A stretch of 64,000 nucleotides of DNA from Sphingobium bisphenolivorans (GTDB taxonomy: Bacteria > Pseudomonadota > Alphaproteobacteria > Sphingomonadales > Sphingomonadaceae), in NCBI RefSeq assembly GCF_000412635.1, contig NZ_ASTG01000001.1, positions 1 to 64,000 on the forward strand. The letters are read 5' to 3'. The notes under the pieces were generated by a model. It made no database searches. It was not told the DNA's origin and saw only the letters and a program-made list of their open reading frames with translations. Below, one piece after another: positions 47,568 to 55,233 of the stretch. The translations under genes were made by a program, and so were the position numbers. Position 1 is the first letter of the stretch. Every line of letters starts with the position of its first letter.

Positions 47568-49159
47568 ATGCGGTTCGCCCTTGATCGCCTTCCCACAGAC
47601 CCGGTTCTCCTGCAGAAAATGCTGCTGGAGATGGCCGATGCCATGGAACAGGAACGGGCTGAACGGAGGGCCGCGGAAGCCACGGTCAAAGCCCAGACCT
47701 TGCAGATCGAAAAGCTCGAGCATCGTGTCGCGCGGCTGCTGCGCGTCCAGTTCGGCCGCAGTTCCGAGAAAATGGATATCGCCCAGCTGCGGCTGATGTT
47801 CGAGGAAGTGGAGGCGCCGGAACCAGCCAACGATGAGGCACCGGCAGCCCCCGTGACAAAATCGGCTCGCAAACCCGGCAGCCGCGTTCCGCTTCCCGCG
47901 CACTTCCCGCGTCAGACAGTCGATCATCAGCCCAGCCCGTGCAGTGCCGGTTGTAATGGACAGTCAGTGCAGATCGACGAGGCCGTCACTGAGGTCCTCG
48001 ACTATGTCCCGGCGCGCTTCCGCGTCATCCGCCATGTCCGGCCCAGGCTGGTGTGCCGGTCCTGCGAGCAGATCCGCCAGGCGCCCGCCGTCGATCTGCC
48101 GCTTCCCAAGGTCATGGCGAGCAGCGCCTGGCCAATCTCGTCGTCAGCCGCTTTGTCGATCATCAGCCCTGGCATCGGCAGTCGGTGATCTTCCGCCGGG
48201 TGGGGCTGCATATCGATCGGGATGTGATGAGCCGGTGGGCCCGGAAACTGGCATGGCTGCTGGCGCCACTGGGCGAGCGGCTGTTCGCCTATATCCGGGA
48301 AGCCGCCAAGATCCATGGTGACGACACGCCGGTCACCTTGCTGGGCAATGGCGAGGGCAGCCGGATCGGACACTTCTGGGTGTATCTGCGTGATGATCGC
48401 TCAAGCGGCGACATGAGCCCGCCCGCCGTGGCCTTCCGCTTCAGCGCCGATCGTGGTGGGGCGCATCCGGCGGAACATCTGGCTGATTATCAGGGCTATC
48501 TACAGGCAGACGGCTTTGCCGGATACAATGCGCTTTACCGTAACCCCAAGACCAAAGCGCCCAGGGACATCGTCAAAGTAGGATGCTGGAGTCACAGTCG
48601 CAGGAAATTTACCGACATACTGGAAAAGAGCCCGTCGCCGATCGCGGCGGAGGCGGTCGTGCGGATCGCCGAACTCTTCGCCATTGAGCGCGACATCAAG
48701 GGTGCGCCACCCGATGAGCGGAGACGCATCCGCCAGAGCAAGGCGGTGCCGAAGCTGGAGGCTTTGCGCGTCTGGCTCGAAACACAGAACCGTGGCCTGT
48801 CTTCCGACAGCAATCTGGCGCGTGCGTGTCGCTATCCGCTCAACCGCTGGCAGGCCATGATCCGCTACTGCGACGACGGTCGGCTCGAGATCAGCAACAA
48901 TCTTGTGGAAAACGCCCTGCGCGGTGTAGCGCTCGGGCGTCGGAACTGGATGTTCGTCGGCTCCATGAAGGGGGGAGAGGCGGCCGCGCTCTTTTACTCC
49001 CTGGCCGGTACATGCCGCCTCAACGGCGTCGAGCCTGAAGCGTGGTTCACCGACGTCATCGAGCGCATCGGCAACTACCTGATCAATCGGATCGATGACT
49101 TTTTACCCTGGAGATGGCAGGCATCAAAGCTGAGCAACGATCTGGAGAAGGCTGCGTGA
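47568..49159 (+). pseudogene. tnpC: IS66 transposase TnpC (copy 2), frameshifted
   Basis: N-terminal part MRFALDRLPTDPVLLQKML with coiled coil, VQFGRSSEKMD and CRSCEQIRQAPAVDLPLPK. The frame breaks at about 48129, where GCC-TG-GCC should be GCC-NTG-GCC, a one-base deletion. The rest continues in another frame (LANLVVSRFVDHQPWHRQS ... RLEISNNLVENALRGVALGRRNW) to 49159. Without frameshifting it yields only a 206-residue N-terminal piece. Confidence 0.88.
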
Positions 49160-49791
49160 GCAACGGCACCGTGGTGCGGATGAAGATTACGCTGGACGAT
49201 GTCACACCGGCCGTGAGCCGAACGCTGGAGGTGCCGCTCAATATCCGCCTCGACCGTCTGCATACCGTCATCCAGACCGCCTTCTCGTGGACGGACTCTC
49301 ATCTGTGGGAAATGAGCTTCGGGCAGACCGGCTTCGGCATCCCTGATCCTGAATATGGCTTCGACGGGCCGCTCGACGCCCGTAAGGCCACTCTCGCCCA
49401 GGTCCTAACGGATACGAGGCGCAAGACCTTCCGATATCTCTACGACTTTGGCGACGCCTGGGAGCATAGCGTCAAGATCGAGCGCGTCAGCGCGGCCAGC
49501 CCGCACCTGACATATCCGCTCATCCTCGATGCAGTAGGCATGCGGCCGCCGGAGGACAGTGGCGGGCCATGGGGCTACGCCGAAAAGCTCGAAGCGCTCG
49601 GCGACCCCCAGCATGAATATCATGAAGAGGCGCTCGATACCCTCGGCGACGACCATGATCCCAACGCCCAGCCCGATATCCCCCTGATCGAGGCAAGGCT
49701 GGAAGCGCTCGCGAAAAATGGGCGCCGCGGACACGCCGGAAAGCCTGACAGGCCGCGTCAACGCCACCTCCCGTCGGCGCTTACGGAATAA
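49156..49791 (+). CDS. plasmid pRiA4b ORF-3-like family protein (IS66 passenger)
   Basis: A 211-residue protein of the pRiA4b ORF-3 group: MKITLDDVTPAVSRTLEVPL, FRYLYDFGDAWEHSVKIERV, the conserved PPEDSGGPWGY. The GTG overlaps the tnpC stop (GTGA). The gene runs through the right inverted repeat, and its last two codons (Thr-Glu) and stop lie outside the element, so its C-terminus depends on the insertion site. Function unknown; often found beside IS66 genes. Confidence 0.85.
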   Translation: MSNGTVVRMKITLDDVTPAVSRTLEVPLNIRLDRLHTVIQTAFSWTDSHLWEMSFGQTGFGIPDPEYGFDGPLDARKATLAQVLTDTRRKTFRYLYDFGDAWEHSVKIERVSAASPHLTYPLILDAVGMRPPEDSGGPWGYAEKLEALGDPQHEYHEEALDTLGDDHDPNAQPDIPLIEARLEALAKNGRRGHAGKPDRPRQRHLPSALTE

Positions 49792-49845
49792 CGAAGGCCA
49801 TCGGCGGTCGATCGAGCGTCTGATAGCGAAGCGCTGACCAGTTGG

Positions 49846-50025
49846 TCAGTGAGCGAGGTTGACCAGTCTCTCATTTTCGCGCCTATATGCGTCGATTTGA
49901 TCGGAATAGCCCCGGGCCAAACCCTCATAGGCTTCGCGCCCTTTTAGCGAGCGGCTGTGTTGAGCTCGAATTAGGGACACCTGCTGCCGGTGCAGCAGAT
50001 AATTAACGTCCATCTCCCAGTTCAT
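49846..50025 (-). CDS. small hypothetical protein
   Basis: A 59-residue polar, helical protein (MNWEMDVNYLLHRQQVSLIR, YSDQIDAYRRENERLVNLAH). GGAGGG lies 5 bases upstream of the ATG at 50025. It looks like the short cytoplasmic proteins common in this group; function unknown. Confidence 0.6.
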   Translation of the reverse strand: MNWEMDVNYLLHRQQVSLIRAQHSRSLKGREAYEGLARGYSDQIDAYRRENERLVNLAH

Positions 50026-50355
50026 GTCGGCCCTCCTACCAATCGCTTCAAGAGATGTGGTGGACTCTCGCTTTTGCCCGCGAGTCGCTCTTTTTAGTCG
50101 TTGCACAATATCACCGGACTAACAGTGCCGCGATTCGATCCGACGCGCCTACGGTGCAGTCCATCGGCCGGCCGCACGATCCATCGCTGATTAAGACAAC
50201 GCTAGGAGCTTAATGGCTACATCATACCGTCCGCCACTTTGCCGATCTTTCAGAACGATGCACTTGATGGCGGTTCTGTGCACAACAGGATTGCAGAACA
50301 GGCTTGAATTTCAAAGTAATCGTGTCATTCCAGTTGAAACTTTGAGGGGGTCAGA
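50026..50355. other. intergenic stretch without recognised content
   Basis: I see no convincing gene, RNA or repeat. An open frame on the plus strand lacks protein-like composition and overlaps the next gene. The right end supplies the ribosome site (GAGGGGG) for the truncated glycosyltransferase. Confidence 0.5.
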
Positions 50356-51033
50356 GTGGGGGAAGCGATCATCGCCATTTTGGCGAGCATTCATCATGAA
50401 ATCTTGCTCTTCGCCGTGGTTGGCTTGGCCATCGGAGGGATCGACGACTTTCTCGTCGACGTTCTTTTCCTATTTCGCCAGGCTTGGCGTCAAATCGCGG
50501 TTTATTCGCGGTACGAGCGGATGACGACGGCCACTCTACCCAACTCTCCGCGTTCTGGCCGCATTGCGGTGTTCATTCCTGCCTGGCGAGAAGCAGAGGT
50601 AATCGCTCCCATGCTCCGTCACGCGCTCGCAAGTTGGGGACGAGATAGATATCTGATCTTTGTCGGCGTCTATCCAAATGACCCGGAGACGCTTGACGCG
50701 GTCACCTCCTTAGCGGCGAACGAAGACCATGTAGTTCTCTGCATCAACGAGCGTCCGGGCCCTACGACCAAGGCGGATTGCCTGAATGTCCTGTGGCGGG
50801 CCATGCTGTGCGAGGAAGAACGGTCCGGCGAGCCCTTCAAGGCAGTCGCCTTACACGACGCAGAAGACGTCGTGCATCCAGACGAAATCCGGCTGTACGA
50901 CCTGATGATCGATCGGTTTCAGTTGGTGCAACTGCCGGTGCTGCCACTGCCCGGCCATGGTGGCTGGTGGGCACGCGCCATCGCTAATCATTATTGTGAC
51001 GAGTTCGCGGAAGCTCGCAGGGTGTTAGCGTAA
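50356..51033 (+). pseudogene. truncated glycosyltransferase / NfrB-like protein
   Basis: The 225 residues comprise an N-terminal membrane segment (ILLFAVVGLAIGGIDDFLVDVLFL), then a family-2 glycosyltransferase domain with IAVFIPAWREAEVIAPML, a DAEDVVHPDE metal-binding motif and LPVLPLPGHGGWWARAIANHYCDEFAE. Relatives continue for several hundred residues after the (H)YxDEFAE motif, including the catalytic QxxRW region. Here the frame ends eight codons later, exactly where prophage genes begin. It starts with GTG after GAGGGGG. Full-length relatives (NfrB) act in envelope polysaccharide secretion and as phage receptors. Confidence 0.75.
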
Positions 51034-51056
51034 TTCTTCGCGAGACTTAGGAATGC

Positions 51057-51551
51057 CTATTCAGGCGGGTCGCCAGCGACAATCTCATGCTTGAAAATCA
51101 CCCGCTCCCCCTCCCTCTTCACTAAGTACCAGCGGGTGAAAGCGACTTCGATGCCCCCGTCACCAGCCGGCAGATCATCGCAGATTACAAATCGCCGCCG
51201 ATCAGCAAACACGCGCTCCCTTGCAATCGCGATCAGTTCGAGCCGTTTGTCTTTCCTTACCAAGCTGCCTGTCGGAGCAGCATGCCCCTCGACGCCGATC
51301 AAGCTTTGCAGATCGACCTCGACCTCCAGATCTTCAAAAGCCAGCCCCTTCCAATTCTCATTGTTGAACGCGGGCATGGTTTCAAAGCGATGCTCATTAC
51401 CGATGAAGCAGGCGATTGCCCCCTCACCTTCCCCCAGGATAAGGAATGGCTGGTCGTACCGATCGACCGGCAGCACGACTGCCGGAGCCACAATGTTTTG
51501 AAGTCGAACAGGCCGAAAGATGTTCACTGGCGTCACGAGTCGTTCTCCCAC
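51057..51551 (-). CDS. hypothetical prophage protein
   Basis: A 164-residue soluble protein with beta-rich composition (FLILGEGEGAIACFIGNEH, WKGLAFEDLEVEVDLQSLIG, FTRWYLVKREGERVIF). No family recognised. It is at the prophage edge, a typical spot for cargo (moron) genes. Confidence 0.6.
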   Translation of the reverse strand: MGERLVTPVNIFRPVRLQNIVAPAVVLPVDRYDQPFLILGEGEGAIACFIGNEHRFETMPAFNNENWKGLAFEDLEVEVDLQSLIGVEGHAAPTGSLVRKDKRLELIAIARERVFADRRRFVICDDLPAGDGGIEVAFTRWYLVKREGERVIFKHEIVAGDPPE

Positions 51552-51611
51552 TGTTTCGCCAGAGTAACAGGCTGCTCCATTGCGCGCGAGAGAGGCGGCT
51601 TTTTCAGGGAG

Positions 51612-52451
51612 TTATGGCACCAGCCGATCGACTGGAATATCTCGGCAGTTCGTGATGATGAGTTCCCTCGCTGCCACCGGCGACCCATTGCCGACGGTAT
51701 ATTGCAGATCGACGGTCGCCATGGCGAAGCCAGCAAACGCCTCGCGGATCTCGGGCACGTCATTGATGCTCATCAGGAACTGCCCGTCGATCGCGCGCAA
51801 CTGCTCCGCCATCTCAGCGAACTGGCCCCGATCGAACATTCCCGCTCCGTAGTCGCCCTCGCTGCCATAGTAAGGCGGGTCGAGGTAGAAGAGCATGTCG
51901 GGCCGGTCATAGCGGCGCACGAAATCTGACCAGGGCAGCCGCTCGATCGTCACGCCGGCAAGCCGCTCGTGCAGCTGCTCCAGCATGGGCTGCAGCTTTG
52001 TCACGTCGAACCCGCCGGAGCTTCCCGAATCAACGCCGAAGTTTCGGCCCGCCACCTTGCCGCCGAACGCCAGGCGCTGGAGGTAAAGGAACCGCGCGGC
52101 GCGTTCCAGATCGGTTTGGGTCGAAGGATCGACCCGCATCAGCCGCTCGAAATTGCTCCTGGTCGTCAGCTGGTACCGGAGCATGTCCAGGAACGCGACA
52201 TAGTGGCGCTGCAGGATCCGGAAGAAGGTCGCCACATCTTCCGACCAGTCATTGATGAACTCGGCGCGCGGGCGACGACCCCGCCGCAGGAAGACACCGC
52301 CCATGCCCATGAACACCTCGCCATAGGACTGGTGCGGCACCAGGTCGATCGCGCGCGTGACGCGTTTCCATAGCCGTCGCTTGCCCCCGATGTAGGCCGC
52401 CACAGGCGATACAGGCGCGACAAAATCGTCAAAAAGCGGACTCGACTCCAT
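51612..52451 (-). CDS. DNA adenine methylase (D12 class, Dam-like)
   Basis: N6-adenine methyltransferase: SAM motif AAYIGGKRRLWKRV, EVFMGMGGVFLRRG, and catalytic DPPY in FYLDPPYYGSEGDYG. 279 residues, normal for the class. The ATG at 52451 is preferred; a GTG eight codons upstream lies inside the SOS box. No cognate restriction enzyme is adjacent, so it is probably an orphan phage methylase that protects or marks phage DNA. It is divergent from two small genes. Confidence 0.9.
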   Translation of the reverse strand: MESSPLFDDFVAPVSPVAAYIGGKRRLWKRVTRAIDLVPHQSYGEVFMGMGGVFLRRGRRPRAEFINDWSEDVATFFRILQRHYVAFLDMLRYQLTTRSNFERLMRVDPSTQTDLERAARFLYLQRLAFGGKVAGRNFGVDSGSSGGFDVTKLQPMLEQLHERLAGVTIERLPWSDFVRRYDRPDMLFYLDPPYYGSEGDYGAGMFDRGQFAEMAEQLRAIDGQFLMSINDVPEIREAFAGFAMATVDLQYTVGNGSPVAARELIITNCRDIPVDRLVP

Positions 52452-52458
52452 TTCGTTT

Positions 52459-52473
52459 GTTCCATATCTGTTC
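52459..52473 (-). promoter_or_regulatory. LexA (SOS)-type box upstream of the prophage methylase
   Basis: GAAC, 7 bases, GAAC on the minus strand, 7 bases before the methylase ATG, the same geometry as at uvrA. It suggests induction with the SOS response. A chance match cannot be excluded for an 8-base pattern. Confidence 0.55.
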
Positions 52474-52616
52474 ACCCCTCCCGAGCGCCGGGAGGCGGGA
52501 TGAATCCGGCAGGCCAGCCGGTGACATGGCGGGTCGTTTCCGCCGGCTTGAGGCGTTGGCGCGCCTCAACCCCCGCCGAGGCGGGGAACTCACTGGCTCA
52601 CCGACAGGAGAACCAA

Positions 52617-52793
52617 ATGGACGATGAACTGAAGGCCCGCTTTCGGCAGTTTGCCGAACGCTGGCGGGACGATGAAACGGTGGACGATGGCGGCCTCACC
52701 GGCCGCGACCTGAAGGTCATCGCGGCCCGGTTGGAGAGGCTCGTGGCGATCCGCTACGCCAGCCTTGATGAACTGGCCGCCATGACGAAATGA
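52617..52793 (+). CDS. small hypothetical prophage protein
   Basis: A 58-residue charged protein (MDDELKARFRQFAERWRDDE, LKVIAARLERLVAIRYASLDELAAM). AGGAG lies 7 bases before the ATG. Next gene follows after 1 base. Function unknown. Confidence 0.65.
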   Translation: MDDELKARFRQFAERWRDDETVDDGGLTGRDLKVIAARLERLVAIRYASLDELAAMTK

Positions 52794-52794
52794 C

Positions 52795-53118
52795 GTGGCG
52801 CGGTATCGAGACGGATTGAAGGTCGCCACCTGTCTGTTCGAGGCGGCAGCCTGGCACCGCACGGTGAAGGTTCTCTGCCGGTGCGGTCACTTCGGCCTGT
52901 TCCACCCGCATGGCATCTGGTGGCATTTCCACCGCCATGGCTGGGACGATAATTTCGGAGCCGCGCGCCAAAAGTTCTGGTGCCGGGAATGCGCCCGCCG
53001 ACTTGGCAAGCGCATTCGGCCGAAGGCGATCGACCTGGTCGATGCGCCCCCGAAAATCACGCTAACGCTCCCCGACGAGCGGGAATGGAAGCGGATCGTC
53101 AATCGGTTTCGAGGCTGA
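52795..53118 (+). CDS. small zinc-finger-like prophage protein
   Basis: A 107-residue protein with CRCGHFGLFHPHGIWWHFHRHG and CRECARR, a probable Cys/His zinc site. Starts at GTG close after the previous stop. Basic C-terminus. Function unknown; nucleic-acid binding is possible. Confidence 0.6.
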   Translation: MARYRDGLKVATCLFEAAAWHRTVKVLCRCGHFGLFHPHGIWWHFHRHGWDDNFGAARQKFWCRECARRLGKRIRPKAIDLVDAPPKITLTLPDEREWKRIVNRFRG

Positions 53119-53141
53119 CCGGCATCGATCAGCCGCCTGCG

Positions 53142-53468
53142 TCAGGGAGGGTCGATGATGTCGGCACGCGCGGGCGATGGAGGAGCGTGCCCGTCATTAT
53201 GCCGCAGGATTTCGGCCCGACTCTCCACATAGGCATTGACCACGCCCGCATGATGCAGGCGGCACTCTTCATAGAGGCGGGCGTCCACCTGACTCACCCG
53301 CACCAGCGTCGCCACGAGCGGATCCCAGATCTGTGACAGCGGCGGGCAAGGCGCACTCAATTCCGCCGTCAGTTCGGCGGGAACAGGCGCTGCCGGCGCG
53401 GGCGGCATTGAGCTCGCGGAGCACGCCGTCAGACAGGCGAGCATCAGGACGGGCGAGAAGCGGATCAT
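53142..53468 (-). CDS. Rz1-like outer-membrane spanin lipoprotein
   Basis: A 108-residue lipoprotein with lipobox LTAC and a Pro/Ala-rich linker (SSMPPAPAAPVPAEL), embedded out of frame within and extending past the Rz-like gene. This nested layout is diagnostic of Rz/Rz1 pairs. It would bridge to the inner-membrane spanin to fuse membranes at lysis. Confidence 0.75.
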   Translation of the reverse strand: MIRFSPVLMLACLTACSASSMPPAPAAPVPAELTAELSAPCPPLSQIWDPLVATLVRVSQVDARLYEECRLHHAGVVNAYVESRAEILRHNDGHAPPSPARADIIDPP

Positions 53469-53754
53469 GCGCGATCTCCTTTTCAAGGGCAGGCTGGATG
53501 ATGATGCGGTGATAGGTCCGCACGGCCGAGATCTTGTCGGCCAAGGTTCGGTCATTTGAGGTGACGACGGCCGCCAGGCGGCCCTCGCTCCGGCGCAGCA
53601 GGATGTTGAACGTCGCGGCCGCCTCGGCACGGGCGAGGCGCTCATCCGCCTGCGCCCGCTCATAGCCGCGATGGTCGAGATACCAGATGATGCCCGCGAT
53701 CGCCGCGACAGCGAGCAGATGCGGCCATATCCGCGAGAAGATCGCCCCCATCAT
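53269..53754 (-). CDS. Rz-like inner-membrane spanin
   Basis: A 161-residue protein with one N-terminal membrane helix (IWPHLLAVAAIAGIIWYLDH) and a periplasmic helical region (GYERAQADERLARAEAAATFN). The 3' part contains the Rz1-like gene in another frame. Start overlaps the holin-like gene by 4 bases (ATGA). Confidence 0.75.
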   Translation of the reverse strand: MMGAIFSRIWPHLLAVAAIAGIIWYLDHRGYERAQADERLARAEAAATFNILLRRSEGRLAAVVTSNDRTLADKISAVRTYHRIIIQPALEKEIAHDPLLARPDARLSDGVLRELNAARAGSACSRRTDGGIECALPAAVTDLGSARGDAGAGESGGRPPL

Positions 53755-53921
53755 TCACCCCCATAATTCTTGTCGGGAATCAGCGCGGCGAGCGTGCCGA
53801 CGGCGAGACTGAGCCAACTCCAAGGGGCCGGGAGCACCGAAGCCGCGCCGATCGCGGTCCCGATGCCGACGAAGGTCGATCGCTCCTGCAGGCGCGATCG
53901 CAGCCAGCGCAGCGCGCTCAC
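53751..53921 (-). CDS. small membrane protein, holin-like
   Basis: A 56-residue protein (VSALRWLRSRLQERSTFVGI ... APWSWLSLAVGTLAALIP) with one or two hydrophobic segments and a charged start. It is coupled by GTGA to the endolysin stop and by ATGA to the spanin start, the place where holins sit. The assignment rests on size, topology and position. Confidence 0.65.
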   Translation of the reverse strand: MSALRWLRSRLQERSTFVGIGTAIGAASVLPAPWSWLSLAVGTLAALIPDKNYGGE

Positions 53922-54433
53922 GCCTCATTCCTTGAAACGGGCACGCCGGCAGCCGTCAGCTTCACGGGGCCGCCGATGACCGGCACCAGCGTCGGCCAAC
54001 GCCGCGCGACGCAGCGGCTCTTCTCCAGCCGCATGACGCTCACGCGGTCGCCCTGGTTGCCGCCCAGCACATGATAGTGCGTTGGATCCTCGCCGACGTA
54101 GAAAGCGACATGCCCGCCGCCCGCCCGATCGAAGACGAGGATCGCCCCAGGCGCGAGCCGATCGGCCGCGATCGCGCTGCCCCAAGTCGCCCATGCCTTC
54201 GCCCGCACGCCCACCTTCATGGCCGTCAGGTTGACGCCGGCGACGCGTAGGCAGTGCGCGACGAACAGCCCGCACCAGGGCGTGCTGTCGGCATTATAGA
54301 GGATGCCCAGCACCTTGATGCCGAGCAGCTTGGCCCAGCCGAGGATGGTGCCATTGTTGGCAGCGCCAGCAGCTTCACGCGTGCCGAGCAGTTGCCGCGC
54401 GGCGAGCAGCCACGCGGGGTCGGTCGAATTCAT
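53918..54433 (-). CDS. endolysin-like peptidoglycan hydrolase (TIGR02594/CHAP type)
   Basis: A 171-residue Cys/His hydrolase: PAWLLAARQLLGTREAAGA, the catalytic Cys in STPWCGLFVAHCLRVAG, and His in GGGHVAFYVGED followed by LGGNQGDRVSV. This is the layout of small phage and secreted peptidoglycan-cleaving proteins of this family. It sits immediately upstream of holin-like and spanin genes. Confidence 0.82.
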   Translation of the reverse strand: MNSTDPAWLLAARQLLGTREAAGAANNGTILGWAKLLGIKVLGILYNADSTPWCGLFVAHCLRVAGVNLTAMKVGVRAKAWATWGSAIAADRLAPGAILVFDRAGGGHVAFYVGEDPTHYHVLGGNQGDRVSVMRLEKSRCVARRWPTLVPVIGGPVKLTAAGVPVSRNEA

Positions 54434-54495
54434 CTCATTCCCCCATGAAAAAGGGCGCCCGAAGCGCCCGTGAAAGATCGAATTTTGTGGCGGCC

Positions 54496-54936
54496 TCAGA
54501 CCCGCTCGGGCTCCGGTGCCGGGCGGTCGATCATCGCGGTGAGCGAGGCGAGATCCTCGGGCATGGCCGGATCGAGCGGGAATGCGCGATCGAGCATCAT
54601 CTGGGCCCGGGCGAGGTTCGGATTGTCCGGCTCCAGCCGCCGCAGCGGCTCCGCCACCAATTCGAAGGCACGGCGAAGGACACGATTTTCCACCGTCAAC
54701 CGGCGCAGCTGCGTCTCAATCCGCTGCTGATAATCGCGATCGCGCTTGTCCTGCTGCTCTTCCCGGGCCTGTAGCTCTTCATGCCATGCCTGCAACTTGG
54801 CCGCCCGAGTTCTTGCCCGAGCGTCCCTCCAATTCAGCGCCCAGGCAGCCCCCTTGCCCAGCGCCGCCAGGACGGCGATTGCACCAGCCACCATACCGCC
54901 AACCTCACCGGCCGACGCCCCCGTTTCAACTGCCAT
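54496..54936 (-). CDS. prophage membrane protein with coiled coil
   Basis: A 146-residue protein with an N-terminal hydrophobic helix (GGMVAGAIAVLAALGKGAAWAL) and a long charged coiled coil (LQAWHEELQAREEQQDKRDR). It lies in the lysis region; it could be a second holin or an accessory protein. Not recognised. Confidence 0.6.
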   Translation of the reverse strand: MAVETGASAGEVGGMVAGAIAVLAALGKGAAWALNWRDARARTRAAKLQAWHEELQAREEQQDKRDRDYQQRIETQLRRLTVENRVLRRAFELVAEPLRRLEPDNPNLARAQMMLDRAFPLDPAMPEDLASLTAMIDRPAPEPERV

Positions 54937-54945
54937 GTTCCTGGA

Positions 54946-55233
54946 TTACCCCGCTGCTATGAGCGCCACGATGACGGTCGCGACAACCGGCCCGATCCAG
55001 TCGAGCCACTGGTCCAGCTTCGGCCAGACGCGAGGATCGAGCCGGCCCCACCAGGGCATGTTGGCGCGAAGCCCCGCCCCGAACCGCTCGATCCAGCGAT
55101 ACTCAGCCTGGGCGACTTCCCGGCCGATGAAATAGGCGGAACCCAGCGCCGCGCCCGCCCACCAGTTGCCGGTGAGCACGCCGATGATGCTTTGAGCGAT
55201 GAGCGCCATGACAATGTGCTGAAGGTAGATCAT
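54946..55233 (-). CDS. prophage membrane protein
   Basis: A 95-residue protein with two hydrophobic stretches (MALIAQSIIGVLTGNWWAGA, WIGPVVATVIVALIAAG). The ATG at 55233 overlaps the tail fibre stop (ATGA). Possibly a lysis or superinfection-exclusion factor; unproven. Confidence 0.6.
   Translation of the reverse strand: MIYLQHIVMALIAQSIIGVLTGNWWAGAALGSAYFIGREVAQAEYRWIERFGAGLRANMPWWGRLDPRVWPKLDQWLDWIGPVVATVIVALIAAG

Larger units (their letters stand above)
46680..49784 (+). mobile_element. IS66-family insertion sequence, copy 2, with passenger
   Basis: About 3.1 kb bounded by perfect 14-base inverted repeats GTAAGCGCCGACGG (46680-46693) and its complement at 49771-49784. It is a different IS66 subtype from copy 1. 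Gene order: tnpA, tnpB, tnpC, then a pRiA4b ORF-3-like gene. Flanking octamers (AAACGTCC, GGAATAAC) differ, so there is no target duplication. Confidence 0.9.
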
